NCBI GenBank assembly: GCA_958352885.1
Contig: CATWQI010000005.1
Coordinates: forward strand, 236,832-300,831
Reading direction: 5' to 3'
Length of the DNA stretch: 64,000 bases
DNA from: an uncultured Duncaniella sp.
Lineage (GTDB): Bacteria > Bacteroidota > Bacteroidia > Bacteroidales > Muribaculaceae
A program made the position numbers and the translations under genes. Shown here one piece after another: positions 58,622 through 64,000 of this stretch. Numbering within the stretch: the stretch's first letter is position 1; each line of letters opens with the position of its first letter. The notes beneath the pieces are model-generated. The model was not told where the DNA came from and did not search any database. It saw only the letters and a program-made list of their open reading frames with translations.

Positions 58622-59137
58622 TCATCTCCCCTTGTTCAGAGATATATTGAACTCACCGACATCTGGAACATTCGCTGATAGATTCAGATATGAGCCTGCC
58701 ATTTCAAACGGTGCCATCTTAATTGCCTCAACCGTTTCGTCAGTCGCAGTCCCGAATACTGAAACAGCAGAGCCCCTGTACCCCGACATAACAACGACAA
58801 GGATATCATTTGTACCTGTCCCGTTAGGAGTCGCATAAACGAATGCAGCCACTTGATTATTGTTCCCGCCATTAATCATGTAGGACATTGGTATCTGGTT
58901 AAGTATCGTATATATCGAAGTTCCGGTCTCAAAAATTTTCTTCGCATCCAGATTATATGCCGCAGCTATCTGTCCGTCAATGATAAGCTCGTCTGTAACA
59001 GGAAGATTTGCATCTGCCTGGCGCATATTTATATTCGGCACATTTGAAAGAGCATCATACGCGTCTTTCAAATCGATTGCTGATGCGCTGACAGATATGG
59101 CAATCAGCAACAGGAGGGTAAAAACAGTCTTTTTCAT
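58622..59137 (-). CDS. secreted hypothetical protein
   Basis: A 171-residue protein with a signal peptide (about 1-20, ending SASA). The mature part begins IDLKDAYDALSNVPNINM and contains MINGGNNNQVAAFVYATPNGTGTNDILVVVMSGYRGSAVSVFG. It resembles small periplasmic Bacteroidales proteins of the DUF4252/DUF6108 style, but I cannot assign a family. It stands alone on the minus strand. Confidence 0.6.
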   Translation of the reverse strand: MKKTVFTLLLLIAISVSASAIDLKDAYDALSNVPNINMRQADANLPVTDELIIDGQIAAAYNLDAKKIFETGTSIYTILNQIPMSYMINGGNNNQVAAFVYATPNGTGTNDILVVVMSGYRGSAVSVFGTATDETVEAIKMAPFEMAGSYLNLSANVPDVGEFNISLNKGR

Positions 59138-59199
59138 ACGTTAAATCTTTTCTTTACTAACGTACCCTCCCTACAAATGTTCAATCTTGTGCTAAACCA

Positions 59200-59242
59200 C
59201 GCCACCGAGAGAAGCCTCAGCCTCCCTCGGTGGCGTTTTTTT
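59200..59242 (+). terminator. strong plus-oriented terminator without an obvious gene
   Basis: CGCCACCGAG (59200-59209) pairs perfectly with CTCGGTGGCG (59226-59235), followed by seven T residues on the plus strand. The nearest plus-strand gene ends at 58552, so this would end a long antisense readthrough or an unseen short transcript. Confidence 0.75.
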
Positions 59243-59334
59243 ACCAAATCCCCGACATCACTGCCGGGAACTTGACTGTTTGTATGATAAAGCTGTTATT
59301 ATATTGTCATTAAAATTAATTGGATTCGAGATAT

Positions 59335-60015
59335 TTAGAATGAATAACCCAACGACAGGAATACACTTTGGCTTAGTTCTTTCTTAGGTACATAGAATTT
59401 CTGACCATTTGCCAAAGTTACATTCCTTCTTCCCGAATAATAATCAAGATTGGATATATAATATCCCGCCCCGATTATAAAGCGGTCTATAGCAAAGTTG
59501 ACAGACGCACGTGCGTTCCAGTAAAACCATTTTAAACCTTTGTTCTGAAATTTTCGATAATCGACCGTTTGACTGACCGCACCTTGAAACTCTTTTATTT
59601 CGTATGTCAAGGAGTTTCGGAATGGACATGCCAAGCTGATACCCGGCTCTGCCTGAAACCAAAGACGATAATAATTATCGCTGCTCTTCCAGACTTTGGG
59701 CGTTTTGAATATCATCGAGGGCTTCAATATAATCCATGCAATATTTCTTTCATTGTCTGTAAGTTCGGCTTCATGACCATCTATTATTGTCTGTCGGCTT
59801 GGCTGATTGTATTGTCCGGTCAATTCTATTCCCAATCCGACACCAAAGTATTCATGGAAATGCCATGCAAATGAGGACTCCAGTTGCCATGCCTGTTCAT
59901 TATTTATATACAGACCTCCGTAAAACGTAGTTACAATGTCTTTCTTTTCCTGTCCATACATATTAGTGCATAACAAGAAGGGCATCAACAATAATAGTTT
60001 TAGATATGTATTCAT
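59335..60015 (-). CDS. outer-membrane barrel-like protein
   Basis: A 226-residue protein with a signal peptide (about 1-21) and alternating amphipathic strands ending in the aromatic VFLSLGYSF signature of outer-membrane barrels. Strand-like blocks include FAWHFHEYFGVGLGIELTG and INRFIIGAGYYISN-like segments. No ligand can be assigned. Its start overlaps the upstream gene by 4 bp (ATGA), so they are coupled. Confidence 0.7.
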   Translation of the reverse strand: MNTYLKLLLLMPFLLCTNMYGQEKKDIVTTFYGGLYINNEQAWQLESSFAWHFHEYFGVGLGIELTGQYNQPSRQTIIDGHEAELTDNERNIAWIILKPSMIFKTPKVWKSSDNYYRLWFQAEPGISLACPFRNSLTYEIKEFQGAVSQTVDYRKFQNKGLKWFYWNARASVNFAIDRFIIGAGYYISNLDYYSGRRNVTLANGQKFYVPKKELSQSVFLSLGYSF

Positions 60016-60584
60016 TGTTTCTTAGGTTTGCCACCGAGGACAAAACCAACCGTAAGGCTGAAATTGTCGTATCCCTTGCGGCAGATATTGAACTGAGCCA
60101 TAAGGCGAATATGGTAAAGGAATTCAATGCCGATACGAGGCGCAAAAAGCATCGATGTGCCTTTGCTTGGAAAGTATTTATCGCCCACAACATCATTGAA
60201 GGCAACGCCCAGTGCAGTCCCGACAAACGGGTTGATTTTAGTCCCCTGACGTAAATTATACTCGCTGGTCACTGCCAAAGCTAATGTACGGTTACTCTGC
60301 CAACGATCGTAGCCATCGTTATATAGATGCTCATAACCTCGCCGGGCAGTTGAGAGATCAAGCATTAGACCACAATCCCAAGGAGTGCCTTTGAAATTAT
60401 ATCTTCCCTCAATTCCCAGGGCTGCACTTATCTGTGCTTTGCCGGTATGATAACCGCCGAGTGGAGTTGTCACCCCCGCTCTAATCTCTCCTTCCATCAA
60501 CTGCACAATTCTGGGTTGTGCGGTTGCCTGTATGTTAACTAAAGCTACAAACAAAAAGATTATTTTGAAAAATTTACGTGCCAT
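60012..60584 (-). CDS. small outer-membrane barrel protein
   Basis: A 190-residue protein with a signal peptide (about 1-22, ending ATAQ) and porin-like strand pattern (GEIRAGVTTPLGGYHTGKAQISAALGIEGRYNF; IGIEFLYHIRLMAQFNI; FSLTVGFVLGG). The ATG at 60584 is chosen because the frame's upstream start is a TTG. It is coupled to the following barrel gene. Confidence 0.7.
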   Translation of the reverse strand: MARKFFKIIFLFVALVNIQATAQPRIVQLMEGEIRAGVTTPLGGYHTGKAQISAALGIEGRYNFKGTPWDCGLMLDLSTARRGYEHLYNDGYDRWQSNRTLALAVTSEYNLRQGTKINPFVGTALGVAFNDVVGDKYFPSKGTSMLFAPRIGIEFLYHIRLMAQFNICRKGYDNFSLTVGFVLGGKPKKQ

Positions 60585-60709
60585 ATCGTTGAGCAATTTT
60601 TTCTTCTACCTACCACTATAACATTATATCCCAATGAAACACTATGGGTTCATAGATTGTGACCGATGCCAGAAGTAGCCCTTATAATCAGAATATTCAT
60701 AGCGATGTT

Positions 60710-62800
60710 CTATTGAAGGATTCCAGAAGAAGCAGACCCTGACACTCCCGGTTCATTATCCCTATTCACCTTCTTGCCGAAACCGAAGGTGTACGTCGCA
60801 GACAACTGTATCAGAGCATGGCTTTGTCCATTAAGCATTATTTCGGTTGTATCATAATATTTGCTACGCATCACCTGTTTGGCGCTTCGCCAATTCCATC
60901 TTGAAAAATCTATGAAATCAGCCCTGACGTTCCAATCAGAATTTGACCACCCGATTGTAATATACCAATCGCTTTTCCCGTAATTCCATATACCGTTCAT
61001 GCATCCGTCGGCACTGCCATTGTCGGATACATATGTAGCTGTGAAATTCCAGTTTCCAAGATAATAGCGGACCCTCGCGTACCAGTCGATATATGAGTGA
61101 TTAACATTGTAGGGTTCTCCATTATGGTTTAGCACCTGTCCTATCTGACCTGTAAACATGAGTTTGCGGTCGAGAAACCTCAAGGTTCCGGTTATCCCGT
61201 ATTTCCCTTGCGCATAGCTACCCATAGGTTGTTTAATAGTCCTTAATATTCCGGTTGATGAGGCTTCATAATCATAAGCATATCTGTCGCCCACAATCCA
61301 CGCCCAGGCAAATGCACTGAAACTGTAATTGTTGTTGGGCAACCATGTGTATCGGAAATCAATATCATAGCTTTTGGAAGGCACGAGATTAGGGTTACCG
61401 GTATATCTCATCAAAGGCGAAGATTGTATTATGTTATCGCTCTTGAAACTCGGAGATGGCTGCCAAGTACTGTAATGAAAGGTTGTTGAAACGGAGTGTT
61501 TCTCTCTGAATCCATATTGCAGAGAAAGGTCGAACCACGGTGAGGATGGCTTATCGACCATATCTCCGAATTGAAGCCTGTCCCAATCCCAGCCGAAACC
61601 GGTTGTTCCATAGAAACTACCAATAGTCAGATTATAGTTTGCCCCAATTCCAAATCTCGATGATTTCGCTTTGTCTAAAGAATTGGCTGTACCTGTATAT
61701 TGTGTTCGGTTATATTCATATGACCCACGCACAAAGCCAAGTATATTCCCGAATTTTCCAAAGTCGTGATTGAATTTAATGTCTCCTTTTAACTGATTTG
61801 TGTTATCGGAGGCTCCGTTCAATATTGGCGTATATCCGTTTTCTATATAGGAAGTATTCTGATCAGTATGTGAATAGATGTACGATGGAGTAAACGTGAT
61901 GGAATTCTTTTTCGTTAATGCTATGAAATAGTAGCCGTTATACGAAATGAACTTTGAGGAGTTGCTGAGAGTCGAACTATAATCCGAAGCAGGAAAATCA
62001 TCCGGATTATACCATACTTCTCCACTGCGGTCGGAATGAGGCTTGCGGTTTATACTTCCGTTTATCTGAGTCGATGCCTGTATTCTGTCTGAATTGTATG
62101 TTGCTTTGAATGCTGCGAAATACTGTCGGCGACGTTCCTTAGACTTCGTGGTATTGGAATAACGGTCAAATGTCTTTATCTGTCCGTCGGGTTGCGGCAA
62201 CCGATATGTCTCGGTTAGTTCCGAACCGTAGTGACTGCTGTTGTGTCCCCATCCATATCCCATCACATCGTATGTCATCTTCTTGTATTGCAACCTAACA
62301 TTGCCAAGAAGCTGTTCTGAGAAATGCAGAAGATTTGTATGATTGTATCCTTTCACATAACCTCCATATTCGTATTTCGCCATAACATAGTTAACGACAA
62401 ATGGATTACCTTGTAATCGCGGGTCGGAAGGATATTCGTAATACTCCACTTTTTTCACATCCGACATGCGCATTGCTTTCAAGTCGTTCTCGGAAGCGGG
62501 GATGAAGTCAATAAACACAGCTACTGTTTTACCCGAATTTGTTTCTATACTGTTCCCAAGCGTCACTTTGAGCTGTGGTATTCCCATCTGGTCAATCAAA
62601 TCCGCACCGGACTGAGAGGCATTCTTCTGTTTGGCAGTCGGGATATATGTTGATTTTTGTGCACCTGTCCTCTGTAATTGCGCCTCCACAACAACCTCAT
62701 CAAGATTCTGTGTCTTGATACTGTCGGGTGCTTCGGTCTGTGCAAACGCTGTAATTTCAAGTGTTGCGCAGAATATTGATGTGATGATTCTATGTTTCAT
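60710..62800 (-). CDS. outer-membrane beta-barrel protein (TonB-receptor-like)
   Basis: A 696-residue protein with a signal peptide (about 1-20). A short plug-like N-terminus (QNLDEVVVEAQLQRTGAQKSTYIP; TVAVFIDFIPASENDLKAM) precedes a large barrel ending QLSATYTFGFGKK. It resembles Bacteroidales TonB-dependent-receptor-like barrels without a carboxypeptidase-like domain and without a SusD partner. No plug TonB box is clear. The open frame reaches 62881, but the ATG at 62800 starts the signal peptide. Confidence 0.78.
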   Translation of the reverse strand: MKHRIITSIFCATLEITAFAQTEAPDSIKTQNLDEVVVEAQLQRTGAQKSTYIPTAKQKNASQSGADLIDQMGIPQLKVTLGNSIETNSGKTVAVFIDFIPASENDLKAMRMSDVKKVEYYEYPSDPRLQGNPFVVNYVMAKYEYGGYVKGYNHTNLLHFSEQLLGNVRLQYKKMTYDVMGYGWGHNSSHYGSELTETYRLPQPDGQIKTFDRYSNTTKSKERRRQYFAAFKATYNSDRIQASTQINGSINRKPHSDRSGEVWYNPDDFPASDYSSTLSNSSKFISYNGYYFIALTKKNSITFTPSYIYSHTDQNTSYIENGYTPILNGASDNTNQLKGDIKFNHDFGKFGNILGFVRGSYEYNRTQYTGTANSLDKAKSSRFGIGANYNLTIGSFYGTTGFGWDWDRLQFGDMVDKPSSPWFDLSLQYGFREKHSVSTTFHYSTWQPSPSFKSDNIIQSSPLMRYTGNPNLVPSKSYDIDFRYTWLPNNNYSFSAFAWAWIVGDRYAYDYEASSTGILRTIKQPMGSYAQGKYGITGTLRFLDRKLMFTGQIGQVLNHNGEPYNVNHSYIDWYARVRYYLGNWNFTATYVSDNGSADGCMNGIWNYGKSDWYITIGWSNSDWNVRADFIDFSRWNWRSAKQVMRSKYYDTTEIMLNGQSHALIQLSATYTFGFGKKVNRDNEPGVSGSASSGILQ

Positions 62801-62807
62801 GTTGATG

Positions 62808-63257
62808 TTATTTCCTGATAGCCTCCAGTTTACATATGGTTTTGTCAGTATTGGGATAAAGTACAGGGTCTTGCATTGCACTTGTCACCCACAAATCCGA
62901 TAATGTGAGTTTGTCGATAAGCCAAAAACGTTCTGACTTATCAATATAGATAACAGAGAAGTTATCAGTAGTAAAAGTCCAGCGGAAATATACAGGTTCT
63001 CCGCTGATACTTCCATCGTCCCATTTTACCCATTTGTATGAGCCGGTGCCGTTGGTGTTAAATTTATATATCCAGCCTTCTTCTTGAAATATATTCGGTT
63101 CAAAGTTAGGGTTATGTTCACATACCAATCTCCACTCCTTTGCAGTCAGTTTCGCAATTATTTCTTGCTGGTCACTATCATAATAACCTGTGCGTTCCTC
63201 ACATGAAACGAGAACGAAAGCGACTAAAGTTAATATTATGTAGTTCAAATACTTCAT
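62808..63257 (-). CDS. hypothetical lipoprotein
   Basis: A 149-residue lipoprotein with lipobox FVLVSC at about residues 14-19. The mature domain (LTAKEWRLVCEHN, IYKFNTNGTGSYKWVKWDDG, FRWTFTTDNFSVIYI) has the lipocalin-like strand style seen in many Bacteroidales lipoproteins. It is coupled to the upstream lipoprotein gene (4-bp overlap) and lies 7 bp before the barrel gene. Confidence 0.72.
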   Translation of the reverse strand: MKYLNYIILTLVAFVLVSCEERTGYYDSDQQEIIAKLTAKEWRLVCEHNPNFEPNIFQEEGWIYKFNTNGTGSYKWVKWDDGSISGEPVYFRWTFTTDNFSVIYIDKSERFWLIDKLTLSDLWVTSAMQDPVLYPNTDKTICKLEAIRK

Positions 63258-63658
63258 CTTGCAATAGAAACGGTTACGTTGTTATCACCGTCTATTACGA
63301 CATTTGAAGTCAGTGTAGAGAATACAAATGCACTCGCCAGAGCTGAACGCTTCACAGCTGAAAGATGTCTGTTTACAGCCTTCATCTCATTGATGAAACG
63401 GTTTCTGTTAATCTGACTGACAGTGAAAAGTTCCTCTCGGCTTCTATTGAGCAGATAATCCGAAGCTGCCACCTTTTTATCGGGGTTAAGAACGTAAGAG
63501 CCGGTAGTTCTGTCAACCTCTACAAACCGGGCCATTATCTGCGCGTCAGTTTCGTATGCTCTAATTGCTTCCGGCACATCGAACACAGTGTTGCTTTCAC
63601 TGCATCCGACAAGGAGTGCGGCTGTCCCTAATATTACTTTGATGCTTATATTCTTCAT
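63254..63658 (-). CDS. hypothetical lipoprotein
   Basis: A 134-residue lipoprotein with lipobox LLVGC at about residues 15-19; the mature part is helical (DAQIMARFVEVDRTTGSYVLNPDKK, SQINRNRFINEMKAVNRHL). No family is recognised. It is the first gene of the five-gene envelope operon, with a -7 box and a palindrome just upstream. Confidence 0.65.
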   Translation of the reverse strand: MKNISIKVILGTAALLVGCSESNTVFDVPEAIRAYETDAQIMARFVEVDRTTGSYVLNPDKKVAASDYLLNRSREELFTVSQINRNRFINEMKAVNRHLSAVKRSALASAFVFSTLTSNVVIDGDNNVTVSIAR

Positions 63659-63662
63659 AATC

Positions 63663-63685
63663 GCTCAATAATTTGAGCAAAATTA
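63663..63685 (-). promoter_or_regulatory. promoter and dyad of envelope operon
   Basis: On the minus strand the -7 box TAATTTTG (63685-63678) is followed at once by the inverted repeat GCTCAA/TTGAGC with a 4-nt spacer (63663-63678). It lies 5 bp before the ATG at 63658, so the leader is extremely short. Confidence 0.55.
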
Positions 63686-63829
63686 GTAATTATAAAGTTT
63701 CCATGCAAGACAAAAAGTTTAACGGCAACGATTTTTATTTTCGTGTGTATTAAATGATTACAAGTTGTAAATGTAGCGATTTTGGCGCAACTACCCCGAA
63801 AGTTTAACGGGAGGAACAAAACTTTGGCT

Positions 63830-64000
63830 TCAGAGGCTTTTCATGAGTTTCCGGATATATATGCCGATGTTGGTTTCGTGTTCGTCAATACCAAGTTTAC
63901 CCCTGATTTCGCTGCTGATGTTGTAGTGGCAGCGTAGCTGCATATAGTTGCCGACATCTTTTCCTTTCAGACCAATTGCATATAGACAAAGATAGTTTAT
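63830..64000 (-). CDS. C-terminal end of a regulator (partial)
   Basis: The last 56 residues of a protein entering from the right edge: YLCLYAIGLKGKDVGNYMQL, then HYNISSEIRGKLGIDEHETN and a short tail. It resembles the C-terminal helical DNA-binding end of Bacteroidales TPR-type regulators, which is a weak assignment. It shares strand with the envelope operon, about 170 bp upstream of it. Confidence 0.5.
   Translation of the reverse strand: MNYLCLYAIGLKGKDVGNYMQLRCHYNISSEIRGKLGIDEHETNIGIYIRKLMKSL

Noticed and set aside
1..64000. CRISPR array, IS element or rRNA operon
   Set aside because: No regularly spaced direct repeats, transposase-like frames or rRNA signatures were seen.

Overview
The window looks like a chromosomal segment of a gut-type Bacteroidales bacterium, most likely Muribaculaceae or a close relative. 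The evidence is type V (Mfa/FimB) fimbriae, many SPII lipoproteins, GH43 and GH28 glycosidases, promoters with the Bacteroidetes -7 element TAnnTTTG and hardly any Shine-Dalgarno sites, and a tmRNA whose tag reads GENNYALAA. The genus assignment is inference. No IS element, CRISPR array, rRNA or origin was found.

Layout. 1-540 has no credible gene but carries two matching palindromes; a tRNA-Ser(CGA) follows. 983-10009 is housekeeping and envelope: Ogt-type DNA repair, a LuxR-type regulator, a DUF1349 gene with a lost 3' end, a nitroreductase, an SDR, PBP1A, UDP-glucose dehydrogenase and GDP-fucose synthase. 10094-15281 holds lrgA-lrgB and a four-gene operon (polyferredoxin membrane protein, Tat-exported aldo/keto reductase with Fe-S motifs, DUF1893 protein, ECF S component). 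15494-15706 looks like a small independent transcript. fucO follows.

17121-27129 (minus) is a complete fimbrial operon: DUF3575, DUF3868/OmpA-like, Mfa1 major subunit, Mfa2 anchor, an accessory lipoprotein and a large DUF4906 lipoprotein. A strong terminator sits just after mfa1, and a paired TGTTACTAT motif recurs in the leaders. 27780-33721 (minus) is a four-gene phospho-signalling cassette: DUF3825 protein, FHA-like protein, WG-repeat Ser/Thr kinase and PP2C phosphatase. GH43 and GH28 genes, a polytopic membrane protein and the tmRNA gene follow.

39510-57881 is an accessory region of small stress and detoxification genes: four HxlR regulators each with an N-terminal cysteine, two DJ-1-like proteins, YciI, cupin, SnoaL-like, a CAT-like acetyltransferase, flavodoxin/ferredoxin, two AraC regulators, a second nitroreductase, and a block of unknowns around a Sel1/DUF4303 protein and a uracil-DNA glycosylase-like protein. 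59335-63658 (minus) encodes two lipoproteins and three outer-membrane barrel proteins. A partial regulator gene runs off the right edge.

The best candidates for undescribed biology are: (i) a pair of homologous leader RNAs at 51059-51117 and 55983-56042 with compensatory base changes and a 16-codon uORF in each; (ii) the DUF3825-FHA-kinase-phosphatase cassette; (iii) the HxlR island, where two HxlR/effector pairs share an operator-like element and a third has a 32-bp perfect palindrome; and (iv) a dyad-flanked promoter driving a short terminated transcript at about 15.5 kb.
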